From Paenibacillus massiliensis 2301065 = DSM 16942 (GTDB taxonomy: Bacteria; Bacillota; Bacilli; Paenibacillales; Paenibacillaceae): 64,000 nucleotides of DNA. Positions 17,761 to 27,059 of this stretch are shown piece after piece. The first letter of the stretch is position 1, and the number at the start of each line of letters is the position of its first letter. The stretch lies in contig NZ_KB898187.1 in NCBI RefSeq assembly GCF_000377505.1, positions 124,001 to 188,000 of the forward strand, in the 5' to 3' direction. Under the pieces are notes generated by a model, which saw only the letters and a program-made list of their open reading frames with translations, was not told where the DNA came from and did not search any database. A program made the position numbers and the translations under genes.

Positions 17761-18777
17761 TTGAAGGATAAAGTAAATTATAGCCTGAAGGAGCTAGCTC
17801 AGCTGGCAGGGGTGTCCAAATCCACGGCTTCAAGAGTCATATCAGGAAAAGGCTACGCCAGCCCTGAAGTCAGAGAGAGGGTGCTCAGCGTAGCAGAGCA
17901 GCTGCGATACAAGCCTAATGCGGTCGCCCGGGCGATGGTTACCAAACGAACCTACAACATCGGTGTCATTGTATTCCGCGAGACGTTGCCGATTGTGTCC
18001 CATCCGCTCTACGGCAAGATTATTGACGAGATCTTGATGGCCGCTGAGGATCGAGGCTACTCCATCTTTTTGAAGACGGATAAGGAAATGTCCCTTCGCT
18101 CAATGGATTATATGCTGGAGCAGCGTGTGGATGGCCTGATTCTGGTGAGTCGATTGCGCAAGAATGTGATTGACTACGTGAAAAAATTCAATATTCCCTA
18201 CCTCATGGTTAATGGCTCTACGGATGACCCCGACGTCATCCATCTGGTTAGCAATGACGAGGAGGGGGGAGAGCGTGCGGCAGACTATCTGTATGGACGG
18301 GGACACCGAAAATTCTTTATTATCGCAGGTCCGGGTGCTCATCGCAGCCATTCGCTCCGTCTGGAAGGGTTCTGCAGACGACTTGGACAGTTAGGCATTC
18401 AGGCTGGGGAGATCTTTGTGACAGAATCGCCTGAATCTCATTTTGAATGGGGTAGCAAGCTTATGGCCAAGCATGTTGAGGACATTAGGCAAGGTGGGTA
18501 TACGGCATTATTTACAACCAATGACATGTTGGCGCTCGGTGCGATGAAGGTATTGCTGGAGCGTGGCGTACGCGTGCCAGAGGATGTGGCCGTCATGGGC
18601 TATGACGACATTGAGTATGGAGCCATGTATTCTCCGTCACTGACAACGGTAAGTGTCAATGCCACAGGCATTGGACGAGATGCTGTTGATATCCTGGACA
18701 GGTTGATTTGTGGGGATACGAACGTGCCGACATTACTTGAGTATCCAAGTGAAATCAAGATCAGACAGTCTACATAA
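17761..18777 (+). CDS. LacI-family transcriptional regulator
   Basis: The N-terminal helix-turn-helix (YSLKELAQLAGVSKSTASRVI) is followed by the hinge helix (KPNAVARAM) and a periplasmic-binding-protein-like effector domain (about residues 60-335; NIGVIVF, VMGYDDIEYGAMYSPSLTTV). The start is TTG, seven bases after GAGGTGA. It sits in the middle of the phosphodiester cluster, downstream of the two hydrolases and upstream of the transporter, and most likely represses or controls the cluster in response to the imported substrate or a product. The inverted repeat at 15479-15513 is a candidate target. Confidence 0.93.
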   Translation: MKDKVNYSLKELAQLAGVSKSTASRVISGKGYASPEVRERVLSVAEQLRYKPNAVARAMVTKRTYNIGVIVFRETLPIVSHPLYGKIIDEILMAAEDRGYSIFLKTDKEMSLRSMDYMLEQRVDGLILVSRLRKNVIDYVKKFNIPYLMVNGSTDDPDVIHLVSNDEEGGERAADYLYGRGHRKFFIIAGPGAHRSHSLRLEGFCRRLGQLGIQAGEIFVTESPESHFEWGSKLMAKHVEDIRQGGYTALFTTNDMLALGAMKVLLERGVRVPEDVAVMGYDDIEYGAMYSPSLTTVSVNATGIGRDAVDILDRLICGDTNVPTLLEYPSEIKIRQST

Positions 18778-18807
18778 ATCCACGAAGGTAAAGGAGTGTG
18801 AAAGCAC

Positions 18808-19632
18808 ATGATGTGGTACTGGAAAGCTGTCGGCTGGCGAAGGATTATCGAATTTTTGCTGCTGACCGTGTTTGCCATCTTTTTTGCAGGGCCGTTATTG
18901 AATCTGCTTGTGCTGGCGTTCAGTGAAAAATGGACCTATCCAAACGCACTACCACAGGAGTGGGGTTTTAAATGGTGGAACTTTGTGCTCGCGAAGGATG
19001 ATATCGTATCGTCGATCTCGCTCTCCTTTCTGATTGCTGCGCTCGTCACGGCGCTGTCCATCGTGCTGTGCATTCCGGCTGCCTATGCCTTTGCGAGACT
19101 GCAATTCCCGCTGAAGCGCATCTTTCTATTCTCGTTTTTGCTGACACAAGCCTTCCCGAAAATGGGGCTATACATCTCGATCGCTGTACTCTTCTATCAA
19201 GTTGGACTAATGAACACGCTGCTTGGTGTGGTGCTGATCCATATGATCAATGTGTTGATGTTCATGACGTGGATTCCGACAGCTGCCTTCCGCAATGTGC
19301 ATGCGGCACAGGAAGAGTCGGCAAGGGATGTGGGAGCCAGTCCATTCAGAGTATTTCGTAGCATTACGCTACCGATGGCGATGCCTGGTATTATGGTCGC
19401 TTCTGTATTCACATTTCTCAACTCGCTGGATGAAGCGCAGGGAACGTTCCTGGTTGGGATTCCTGATTACAAGACGATGCCAGTTATTATGTACTCCATT
19501 ATCTCTGATTTTCCAAGCAGTGCAGGAGCGGTATTCTCTATAATTCTGACCCTGCCGACGATTATTCTTCTATTGGCCGCGCAGCGCCTTGTTAGTGCCG
19601 ATGTGCTGGCAAGCGGATTTCAGACGAAGTAA
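18808..19632 (+). CDS. ABC transporter permease (PotC/POPT-type)
   Basis: A 274-residue inner-membrane permease with six predicted helices and the EAA cytoplasmic loop (ESARDVGASPFRVFRSITLP) that contacts the ATPase. It resembles the second permease of the polyamine/opine/phosphonate importer family. The start at 18808 follows AAAGGAG at a slightly long spacing. It is the first transporter gene after the LacI regulator; its partner permease lies at the end of the cluster, after the ATPase and the binding protein, an unusual order. Confidence 0.9.
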   Translation: MMWYWKAVGWRRIIEFLLLTVFAIFFAGPLLNLLVLAFSEKWTYPNALPQEWGFKWWNFVLAKDDIVSSISLSFLIAALVTALSIVLCIPAAYAFARLQFPLKRIFLFSFLLTQAFPKMGLYISIAVLFYQVGLMNTLLGVVLIHMINVLMFMTWIPTAAFRNVHAAQEESARDVGASPFRVFRSITLPMAMPGIMVASVFTFLNSLDEAQGTFLVGIPDYKTMPVIMYSIISDFPSSAGAVFSIILTLPTIILLLAAQRLVSADVLASGFQTK

Positions 19633-19664
19633 CGGTACTGTTCAGGACAGAAAGGGGCAAGAGC

Positions 19665-20708
19665 ATGCAATTAGCAGTACGTGAGCTGACGAAGAGGTAC
19701 AAGACGGGTGATGGGGTTAGCGGCATCAATCTGGAGGTTCAAAAAGGAGAGCTAGTCACCTTGCTCGGACCGTCAGGATGCGGCAAAACGACAGTGCTAC
19801 GCAGCATTGGTGGCTTTTTGGAACCAGATTCAGGGGATATCCTGATTGAAGGTCAAAGCGTCATTCAGCTTCCACCTGAGCGGCGCCCGACTTCCATGGT
19901 ATTCCAAAGCTATAATCTATGGTCGCATATGACGGTCTATGACAATCTGGCCTTTGGTCTCAAGATTCGCAAAATGCCGAAGGCTGACATTCGGAATGCT
20001 GTCACAGATGCGCTCAAGCTCGTGCGTCTTCCAGGCTTCGAGAAGAAATACCCGTCTCAATTGTCCGGTGGACAACAGCAGCGTGTCGCGCTTGCCAGAT
20101 CACTCCTGCTCAAGCCGGCGGTCCTTCTACTGGACGAGCCTTTCTCCGCGCTTGATGCCAAGCTGCGCTATGAGATGCGTGAGGAGCTCCGCGAGATTCA
20201 GATGCAGACAGGGCTTACCATGATCTTCGTTACGCATGACCAGGAGGAAGCCTTGTCGCTCTCTGACCGCATTGTGGTCATGAATAGCGGACACATTGAG
20301 CAGATTGCCAGTCCACAGACCATATATGATGAGCCAGCTACCTTATATGTGGCGAGCTTCATCGGCAAAATGAACTTTTTGGAGGGGGTGGCGGATGAGC
20401 ACAACATCCGGGTTGGAGCAGTAGCATTTCCTAATGCACAGGAATTAAGCGGTCAGATCACGGCGGCAATACGCCCTGAGGATGTAGATTTTTGCGAAGC
20501 AACAGAGGAGGGTAGTCTACTCTCTGGTGTAATCAAGCAGATTATGATTTTGGGTCATTATGCAGAGGTGACAGTAGATCTATCCGAGGGACTGGGACAG
20601 CTGCGTGCCTTTCAGACGAAGGAAGCTACCAAGGATTTAGCGATTGGGAAACAGGTTGGAATCTCCATTGCGAGATTGACTGGATATCCGGCAAAGGTAA
20701 ACCAATAA
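19665..20708 (+). CDS. ABC transporter ATP-binding protein (PotA-type)
   Basis: A 347-residue ATPase. Walker A is GPSGCGKTT, the signature LSGGQQQRVALARSL, Walker B VLLLDEPFSALD, and the switch His lies in VTHDQEEA. The C-terminal 110 residues form a TOBE regulatory domain (AAIRPEDVDF) as in PotA, FbpC and UgpC. It drives import through the two permeases of this cluster. The start is preceded by AGAAAGGGGCAAGAGC. Confidence 0.93.
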   Translation: MQLAVRELTKRYKTGDGVSGINLEVQKGELVTLLGPSGCGKTTVLRSIGGFLEPDSGDILIEGQSVIQLPPERRPTSMVFQSYNLWSHMTVYDNLAFGLKIRKMPKADIRNAVTDALKLVRLPGFEKKYPSQLSGGQQQRVALARSLLLKPAVLLLDEPFSALDAKLRYEMREELREIQMQTGLTMIFVTHDQEEALSLSDRIVVMNSGHIEQIASPQTIYDEPATLYVASFIGKMNFLEGVADEHNIRVGAVAFPNAQELSGQITAAIRPEDVDFCEATEEGSLLSGVIKQIMILGHYAEVTVDLSEGLGQLRAFQTKEATKDLAIGKQVGISIARLTGYPAKVNQ

Positions 20709-20723
20709 CGGAGGATGATAAAT

Positions 20724-21899
20724 ATGCTTACTAAAAAAACGTGGTTGACAATGTTCTCTTCAGTTATGCTATCTGCCGTTCTGCTGGCTGGTTGCGGTGG
20801 TGGTGCCGCTACTTCGAATTCAGCTACAGGTACCGGCCCAGCAACATCGTCAGGGGCTTCCGGTGAGAAGACTTCCTTCAACTTCTATTTCACAGGCTCG
20901 CAAAATGTTAAGGATCTGTGGGATACGCTGGTTCCTATGTTCGAGGAGCAGAACAAGGAAGTAGACGTCAATATGGTCTATATCCCCTCAGGTACGGGAG
21001 CGGAGCCAACCTACGATCGCATTTTGGCTGCCAAGCAGGCTGGCAAAGGCTCCGGTGACATTGATCTGTATGAGGATGGCATTAACTTTGTAAACCAAGG
21101 CACGAAGGATGGCGTATGGGAGCAATTGTCCAAGGATGCCATCCCGAATCTGGCCAATGTGAAGGAACAAACGATGCAGGATGTCGACAGCTACGCGATT
21201 CCATATCGCTCCTCTGCTGTGGTGCTGGCCTACGATAGCACCAAGGTGACTAATCCCCCAACTACATTGGATGAGCTGTTAACATGGATCAAGGCTAACC
21301 CTGGACAATTCGCATATAACGACCCGTCCACTGGTGGCTCCGGCAGTTCCTTTGTACAGACTGTGATTTATAAGGATCTGCCAGAGGAAGATATTCATAA
21401 TTCCGATCCTGCTGTGATGCAAAAATGGGATTCCGGCTTTGCTACGCTGAAGGACCTGGGTCAATATGTGTACGGTGACGGCATCTATCCAAAAAAGAAC
21501 CAAGGGACACTTGATTTGTTGATGAACAGTGAAGTATCCATTATTCCTGCGTGGTCGGATATGGTACTGCAACAGCTGAATGAAGGGCTATTGCCGGATA
21601 CCGTCAAGATGCAGCAAATCACGCCTGGCTTCAACGGAGGACCTACTTATCTGATGGTGAACAAGGAATCCGACAAGAAGGAAGCGATCAACCAGTTCCT
21701 GGACTTCGTTCTCTCACCTGAAGCTCAAGCTGTTGTAGTAGACAAAATGAACGGCTTCCCGGGAATTGAGCTGGGCAAGATGCCACAGGAGACACAAGAA
21801 AAATTCACTGGTGTTGCTGAGGGCTTCCGTACCTTTAACATTGGCGATCTGAGCACCGAGATCAACAAACGTTGGCAAAATGAAGTTGCAGCCCAATGA
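20724..21899 (+). CDS. Extracellular solute-binding lipoprotein
   Basis: A 391-residue lipoprotein: lipobox LLAGC with Cys24 after a basic, hydrophobic signal peptide, a Ser/Thr/Gly-rich tether, then a type II binding-protein fold of the PotD/Fbp/phosphonate group. It should capture the substrate at the cell surface and pass it to the two permeases. I start it at 20724, where GGAGG has the right spacing; an ATG at 20715 touches that site. Its stop overlaps the next permease start (ATGA). The ligand is unknown; context points to a phosphodiester. Confidence 0.92.
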   Translation: MLTKKTWLTMFSSVMLSAVLLAGCGGGAATSNSATGTGPATSSGASGEKTSFNFYFTGSQNVKDLWDTLVPMFEEQNKEVDVNMVYIPSGTGAEPTYDRILAAKQAGKGSGDIDLYEDGINFVNQGTKDGVWEQLSKDAIPNLANVKEQTMQDVDSYAIPYRSSAVVLAYDSTKVTNPPTTLDELLTWIKANPGQFAYNDPSTGGSGSSFVQTVIYKDLPEEDIHNSDPAVMQKWDSGFATLKDLGQYVYGDGIYPKKNQGTLDLLMNSEVSIIPAWSDMVLQQLNEGLLPDTVKMQQITPGFNGGPTYLMVNKESDKKEAINQFLDFVLSPEAQAVVVDKMNGFPGIELGKMPQETQEKFTGVAEGFRTFNIGDLSTEINKRWQNEVAAQ

Positions 21900-22735
21900 G
21901 TAAGGAACTGAGGCAAGCGATTACCGGATTGGGAATGGTCCTTCCATCCTTCGGTATTCTGTTATTCGTAGTTATTATTCCGATTGTGCAGACGTTGATC
22001 ATGAGTCTGGGGAACGGTGAAGGCGGGTATGATCTGAGCCGCTATGAGCTGCTGTTCACGGATAAGGGTATGCGTAACAATATCTTTTTCACCTTGCGTA
22101 TTACTCTGATTACCTGCGTGTTCGTGCTGCTGATCAGCTACGCTCTTGCCGTGTATATGCGATTTAACAACGGACCAATCGTTGATCTCATTCGCAAAAC
22201 GTATATGATTCCATTATTTATACCCGGCGTCATTGCCACCTACGGCCTGATCAACCTGCTCGGCAATCACGGCTGGCTGGCTCGAATTCTGGATGGAACG
22301 GGTGTTGAGCTTCCACGGATTATTTTTGACGAGAAGGGTATCATCATTGCTAATCTGTGGTTCAATATCCCGTTCACCACCATGCTGCTTAGCTCGGCGC
22401 TGGCTGGAATACCTTCCTCTGTGATTGAGAGTGCGAAGGATGTAGGGGCAGGAAGGCTCAAGCTGTTTGTCCGCTTTATTCTTCCGCTTACTTACAAGAC
22501 GTTTTTGGTGGCTGTAACCTTTGTGTTCATGGGAGTTATCGGATCATTTACAGCACCATTCCTGATCGGGGCGAATTCCCCGCAAATGCTGGGTGTGTCC
22601 ATGCAGCAGGTATTCAGCGTCTTCCAGGATCGGGAGCAGGCAGCTGCGATGGCATTCTTCTCCTTCATGCTGTGTTCGATACTTGGGGCCTTTTATATTC
22701 ATTCCATGGCCAAGGAAGAGAATGCAAAAATATAG
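21896..22735 (+). CDS. ABC transporter permease (PotB/POPT-type)
   Basis: The first-type permease of the importer, 279 residues, with about six membrane helices, a periplasmic loop after the first helix and the EAA loop ESAKDVGAGRLKLFVRFILP. The start overlaps the stop of the binding-protein gene by four bases, so the two are coupled. It is the last gene of the cluster, followed by a hairpin. Confidence 0.9.
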   Translation: MSKELRQAITGLGMVLPSFGILLFVVIIPIVQTLIMSLGNGEGGYDLSRYELLFTDKGMRNNIFFTLRITLITCVFVLLISYALAVYMRFNNGPIVDLIRKTYMIPLFIPGVIATYGLINLLGNHGWLARILDGTGVELPRIIFDEKGIIIANLWFNIPFTTMLLSSALAGIPSSVIESAKDVGAGRLKLFVRFILPLTYKTFLVAVTFVFMGVIGSFTAPFLIGANSPQMLGVSMQQVFSVFQDREQAAAMAFFSFMLCSILGAFYIHSMAKEENAKI

Positions 22736-22791
22736 TATGGGGCAATAAATAAAGTTTCATATAAGTCTCATATGGGACTGGTATTGACCAG

Positions 22792-22838
22792 GGGCCTCAT
22801 ATTCCACCAAGTGTGGGATGTGAGGTCCTTTACTTGTG
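22792..22838 (+). terminator. Terminator of the phosphodiester cluster
   Basis: GGGCCTCAtATTCCAC pairs with GTGGGATGTGAGGTCC around a short loop, followed by a weak U-tract (TTTACTTGTG). Confidence 0.65.
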
Positions 22839-22969
22839 TGCATGGGGATAGACATGGACGGGTTGTCACTATTCATTTTCAGCTCTCGGCAAATTCGACA
22901 TACGTAATCTGTGTTATAATGTGTGCTGCAGGCTCGTACGGGCAAGGTGGTCAGAAAGGATGAATAGCT

Positions 22970-25270
22970 ATGAAGACATTGGTTATCGCGGAGAAGCCAG
23001 ACATGGGACGAACCATTGCGGCTGTCATTGAACCGCGTGCCAAGAATAACCGCAGCTACCTGGAGGGGGAGCAATATATCATTACATGGGCGATCGGACA
23101 CCTCCTGGGCTTGGCGGAGCCAGATGCGTATGATCCCAAATATAAGAAATGGAGTATACAGGATCTTCCAATCATACCGGATCGGTTCCAAATTGTGCCG
23201 AATCCGAGAACGAAGGATCAATTGAAAATTATTGGTGAGCTGGCGGGGCGCTGCAACCATGTCGTTAACGCCTGCGATGCCGGGAGAGAAGGGCAATACA
23301 TATTCGCGCTCATACAGCAGCAGCTAAGACTCAAGCAGCCTGTAAAAAGACTGTGGATCTCCGATCTGACGGCGCAGAGCATCTCGGCAGGCTTCGCCAA
23401 TCTTAAGGATGCCGCAGATTTTGAGTTTTTGACACAGGCAGCGAGGGCACGCAGTGAAGCAGATTGGCTAATCGGCATGAATGCCTCGCGCGCGTTCACG
23501 ACACGACATAATGCCTTGCTCTCTGTAGGTCGGGTTCAGACACCCGTGCTGGCACTTATTCACGATCGGGAGAAGGAGATTGAAGCATTTCAATCGCAGA
23601 CCTTTTATGATGTAATTGCCTATTTCAAACAAGAGGATACGACATATAAGGGAATGTGGCAGGGAGATCGCTTGACCGAAGTCGAGAAGGCAGAGACGAT
23701 CGCTGCGCAGACGCGGGGGAAGCCAGGTATCGTCGAAAGCTACGATGTAAAGGAGACTAAGGAATACCCATTTAAGCTCTATGATCTTACCCTGTTACAG
23801 CGGGAAGCCAATGCGAAGTATGGATACTCTGCCAAGAAGACGCTTGATCTGGCACAGGCCTTATATGAGAAGCACAAGATTATCTCCTATCCGCGGACCA
23901 ATTCCAATTATGTAACAGAGCAGAACATTGAGGGAATGCACAAGGCGCTACAGATGCTCAAGGGGACTTCCTATGCCAAATGGGCTGACCAAGCCGATTG
24001 TAAACGGGTGCATAAGAACAATAAAGCGGTCTGTAATCCCGCGCGGGTCGAGGATCACCATGCGATACTGCCCACACTGAAGAGGCCGGGTACCTTGAGC
24101 AAGGAAGAGGAGCACATCTATGATCTTATCGTTCGTCGCTTCCTGTCTCATTTCTACCCGCCAGCTGAATATCGGGTGCATAGCATCATCACCAAGGTGG
24201 AGGAGCATCGCTACAAGACAGGTGTGAAGGAGCTGATCTCCTTGGGCTGGAAGGTGCTGCAGGAAGCAACTGGTCAAGGCTCCAGCAAGCCTAGCAAGCG
24301 GGGGAAGAAGGATGACGCGGAGGACAAGGAAGAGGAGGAGCTGCTCGACGGTCCGTTCCATCTGAAGCCAGAGCAGGGTGTACTTTGTACAGAGGCAGAG
24401 GCTAAGGAAAAGGCAACCAAGCCACCCAAGAGCTATACGGAAGGTACACTGCTGAAGGCCATGGAGAGTGCTGGCAAGCAGATGGAGGACGAGGAGCTGC
24501 GTGAAGTCATGAAGGATGCAGGACTCGGGACCCCGGCGACGCGTGCTGCCACGATTGAACGCCTCAAACAGGTCGGATATATCGACATGAAGGGAAAGCG
24601 CATCCTCATCACCGAGAAAGGCAAGACCGCGATTGAGCTTATTCGTGGGGCCGGGGTTGATCTCCTCGCTTCGCCGGAAATGACGGGGCAATGGGAGCGG
24701 CGACTTCATCAGATCTCGCGAGGAGAGGCGCAGCAGGAGAAGTTCATGGACAATGTCAAGAAATTCACCATTTCTGTCATCGAAAAAGTAAGACAGCAGA
24801 AGCCTGCTGCGGCAACTGCCTTCGGCGAGGATTCGCGGGGTCGCAAAGGTGGCCGAACGGTGAACGCGAAGGGAAGTGCGAGAACAACGAGAAATGTGGG
24901 CGGAAGAGGCAGCTCTGCTGGATCAGTCTCGTCACGTGCAACTAGCGAGTCGTCTGGTGGACAAGCACAGAAGAGCGGGGACCCGACTACCCGCAAGCTG
25001 CTGGGAACCTGCCCACGGCCTGGGTGCGGGGGCGCAATCATTGAAGGGCGCAAAGGCTATGGATGTACTCATTTCAAGCAAGGGTGTTCCTTTGTCATCT
25101 GGAAGGAATATGCAGGTAAGAGCGTATCTGAGACGATGCTGGGATCATTGCTAAGTAAAGGCCAGACCCAGAAGCTTACTTTCAAGACCCGTAGCGGGGA
25201 GTCCGTTAAAGGACGAATTTTGTTGGAGGATGCTTCTACAGGCAAGCTGGGTGTACGGAAGGAAGACTAG
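22970..25270 (+). CDS. topB: DNA topoisomerase III
   Basis: A type IA topoisomerase that nicks and passes single strands. The TOPRIM domain has Glu8 (VIAEKPDMG) and Asp103 (CDAGREGQ); the active-site Tyr307 is in SYPRTNSN. B. subtilis TopB has DAGREGE and PRTDS at these places, so two near-catalytic positions differ. Downstream come the usual SVGRVQTP and GTPATRA motifs, then a Ser/Gly/Arg-rich basic linker (about residues 610-670) and one C-terminal Cys-rich element (CPRPGCGG...GYGC...GC) likely to bind zinc and DNA. Length 766. It stands alone and could come from a mobile-element lineage, but no such genes are near. Confidence 0.93.
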   Translation: MKTLVIAEKPDMGRTIAAVIEPRAKNNRSYLEGEQYIITWAIGHLLGLAEPDAYDPKYKKWSIQDLPIIPDRFQIVPNPRTKDQLKIIGELAGRCNHVVNACDAGREGQYIFALIQQQLRLKQPVKRLWISDLTAQSISAGFANLKDAADFEFLTQAARARSEADWLIGMNASRAFTTRHNALLSVGRVQTPVLALIHDREKEIEAFQSQTFYDVIAYFKQEDTTYKGMWQGDRLTEVEKAETIAAQTRGKPGIVESYDVKETKEYPFKLYDLTLLQREANAKYGYSAKKTLDLAQALYEKHKIISYPRTNSNYVTEQNIEGMHKALQMLKGTSYAKWADQADCKRVHKNNKAVCNPARVEDHHAILPTLKRPGTLSKEEEHIYDLIVRRFLSHFYPPAEYRVHSIITKVEEHRYKTGVKELISLGWKVLQEATGQGSSKPSKRGKKDDAEDKEEEELLDGPFHLKPEQGVLCTEAEAKEKATKPPKSYTEGTLLKAMESAGKQMEDEELREVMKDAGLGTPATRAATIERLKQVGYIDMKGKRILITEKGKTAIELIRGAGVDLLASPEMTGQWERRLHQISRGEAQQEKFMDNVKKFTISVIEKVRQQKPAAATAFGEDSRGRKGGRTVNAKGSARTTRNVGGRGSSAGSVSSRATSESSGGQAQKSGDPTTRKLLGTCPRPGCGGAIIEGRKGYGCTHFKQGCSFVIWKEYAGKSVSETMLGSLLSKGQTQKLTFKTRSGESVKGRILLEDASTGKLGVRKED

Positions 25271-25299
25271 AGCTACGATATAAGGAACGCACCAAAATA

Positions 25300-25350
25300 A
25301 GGAACAAACAAAAATCAGGAACAAACAAAAATCAGGAACAAACAAAAAGA
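25300..25350. repeat. Three tandem 17-base repeats after topB
   Basis: The unit AGGAACAAACAAAAATC occurs at 25300 and 25317 without change and again at 25334 with its last bases altered. A shorter related stretch (AGGAACGCACCAAAATA) lies just upstream at about 25283. The array lies between the topB stop and the shared terminator. Confidence 0.9.
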
Positions 25351-25374
25351 ACCCTAGCCCAGGGTTCTTTTGTG
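25345..25374. terminator. Bidirectional terminator between topB and HAD gene
   Basis: AAGAACCCT pairs with AGGGTTCTT around a short loop, with A-runs on the left and TTTTG on the right. It overlaps the last codons of the minus-strand HAD gene (stop at 25354-25356). Confidence 0.85.
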
Positions 25375-26127
25375 TTGGTGAATTTGAATGCTGTCATGGA
25401 TGACACTAGGGACCTCGGTCAGCTTCTGAATGGTGTACATTACCGAGGAAGGCTTCTGTTCTAGCTCAATCATGTTATACACCCATTCCTTCGCTTGCTT
25501 CAGGTAGATGGCGTGAATTCCGGCCTCCAGGGCGGGTGAGATGTCCGTACGCAGAGAATTGCCGATCATCCAGGTTACTTTGCGATCGAATACATTTTCC
25601 TCCAGAATACGTTCCAGTGCGGAGAAATTCTTATGCTGGCGAATGTAGATACGATCCTCAAAATAATCGGTTAGCTTCATCTGGTCGATCTTCTTCTGTT
25701 GAATGGCAACCTCGCCACCTGTGTATAGATTGAGTTGATGGCCATTCTTCAGCAAAGACTCTAGCGTCTGGGTCATTCCCGGGTAGGGCTCGACTTCTTG
25801 GCTGTATACGTTTCTCCCTAGTTCCAGCAGCATATTTTCATCGAAGGACCCTGGAATGCGTCCAAACTGCTTGCAATAAAAACGGTAGGTCTCAACTAGA
25901 GAGCGGGGGAAATGCTCGCTGGCAAATCCAACCTGAGCTACCCCGGCTACGTCAATCTCAATCTGCTTACTGCGGATCTGCTCCTCGGTAAGACCGTGCT
26001 CCCCGAACCATTGCAGCATCTGGTCAACGAATTGATCCAGGATCAGGTCAAAATACTTGTTACAATATATCAATGTGTCGTCAAGATCGAAAATAATCTG
26101 TTGTTTGGCAGTCAATTGATGCGTCAC
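25354..26127 (-). CDS. HAD-superfamily hydrolase
   Basis: A 257-residue phosphatase-like protein. Motif I is FDLDDTL (nucleophile and acid Asp), motif II the Thr in NLYTGGE, and motif III/IV lie around the Lys in KVTW and the DISPALEAG Asp. A helical cap between motifs I and II (about residues 30-110) suggests a small-molecule phosphate substrate. Start uncertain: the GTG at 26127 has its AGGA touching the codon; a TTG at 26115 has better spacing. It lies 11 bases after the winged-helix gene and is probably co-transcribed. Confidence 0.85.
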   Translation of the reverse strand: MTHQLTAKQQIIFDLDDTLIYCNKYFDLILDQFVDQMLQWFGEHGLTEEQIRSKQIEIDVAGVAQVGFASEHFPRSLVETYRFYCKQFGRIPGSFDENMLLELGRNVYSQEVEPYPGMTQTLESLLKNGHQLNLYTGGEVAIQQKKIDQMKLTDYFEDRIYIRQHKNFSALERILEENVFDRKVTWMIGNSLRTDISPALEAGIHAIYLKQAKEWVYNMIELEQKPSSVMYTIQKLTEVPSVIHDSIQIHQHKRTLG

Positions 26128-26138
26128 TCCTAACCAGT

Positions 26139-27059
26139 CTACAGTCGGATATACGTCTCCAGGAACATTTGCAGATCCGCAGCGCCCTCCGGCCGAATGC
26201 TGAATTTCTCTTTTTGATAGCGGCCGATATGTATGCGCAGCATACCAGCAACTCTCAGTATCATCAGGTCTGACATGAGCTCATCATCATCCTTCTTCAG
26301 ATCCTTACGCATATCGGCAAGAGACTTCGGCTCCTCCGCTACATATCTGAGCAAGCGTAGACGCTGCGGCTCAGCCACCGCCCTTGTCAGACGGAGCAGC
26401 GTCGTAGGTGGATCGTCCTCGCTTTCTTCAGGGACATCAACAGGATATTGAATGAGCAGCGTGCGGCTGTAAAAGCAGTACGTATTGATAGGACGATTGT
26501 GCACGATAGGAAACAGCACCACAGTATCAAGCGCATCCAGATGAGGGACTACGAGCCCAGCTGTGGCATATTCGACGAGAGCCTCTGGCTCCATTTTTGT
26601 CAGCAGCATCCGTTTCTCGGCAGCATCCTCTTCAGCCAGAATCCGCATACTGTGCTCCAGAGAGCGGAAGTAGTCACGGTACCATGAACGCAGGAGAGGG
26701 GTATAATCCCTCCGAATTCGTATGGAATCCTCCAGGGTCAGGAAAGGAACGTGATGCACAATCAGATTATACATGTCCTGATCAAGCCCATCCTCCAGAT
26801 AATCGAGGTATTCCTTGATTTCATCTGTATCAGCAGGACGGCAGATGGCCCAGGCATACAGCACATCGTAATCGTTAAAGGGCCAATCTTTGGCCCGAGT
26901 CAAGGCAGAATGCACTTCAGGTGACAGTCGCCCATCAACCTCTTCAATCCATTGGGACCCCATGTCCATATCCCGGACCCATTTTTTGGTCACATATACC
27001 ATGAAGCTGCCTAGCAGCTCATATACAGGGGATACATCAATTCTCACCTCATAACTCAT
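26139..27059 (-). CDS. Winged-helix (ArsR-like) domain protein
   Basis: A 306-residue protein with a long N-terminal acidic and aromatic part (about 1-215) of unknown function and a C-terminal ArsR-like winged helix (about 220-300; AVAEPQRLRLLRYVAEEPKSLADMRKDL), the reverse of the common order. Such proteins usually regulate a neighbour. Here it is divergent from an MFS transporter and upstream of a HAD hydrolase. Ligand and target are unknown. Confidence 0.7.
   Translation of the reverse strand: MSYEVRIDVSPVYELLGSFMVYVTKKWVRDMDMGSQWIEEVDGRLSPEVHSALTRAKDWPFNDYDVLYAWAICRPADTDEIKEYLDYLEDGLDQDMYNLIVHHVPFLTLEDSIRIRRDYTPLLRSWYRDYFRSLEHSMRILAEEDAAEKRMLLTKMEPEALVEYATAGLVVPHLDALDTVVLFPIVHNRPINTYCFYSRTLLIQYPVDVPEESEDDPPTTLLRLTRAVAEPQRLRLLRYVAEEPKSLADMRKDLKKDDDELMSDLMILRVAGMLRIHIGRYQKEKFSIRPEGAADLQMFLETYIRL

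Noticed and set aside
23948..24709. A 253-codon minus-strand frame opposite topB
   Set aside because: Antisense to conserved topoisomerase motifs; composition is low-complexity Leu/Cys.
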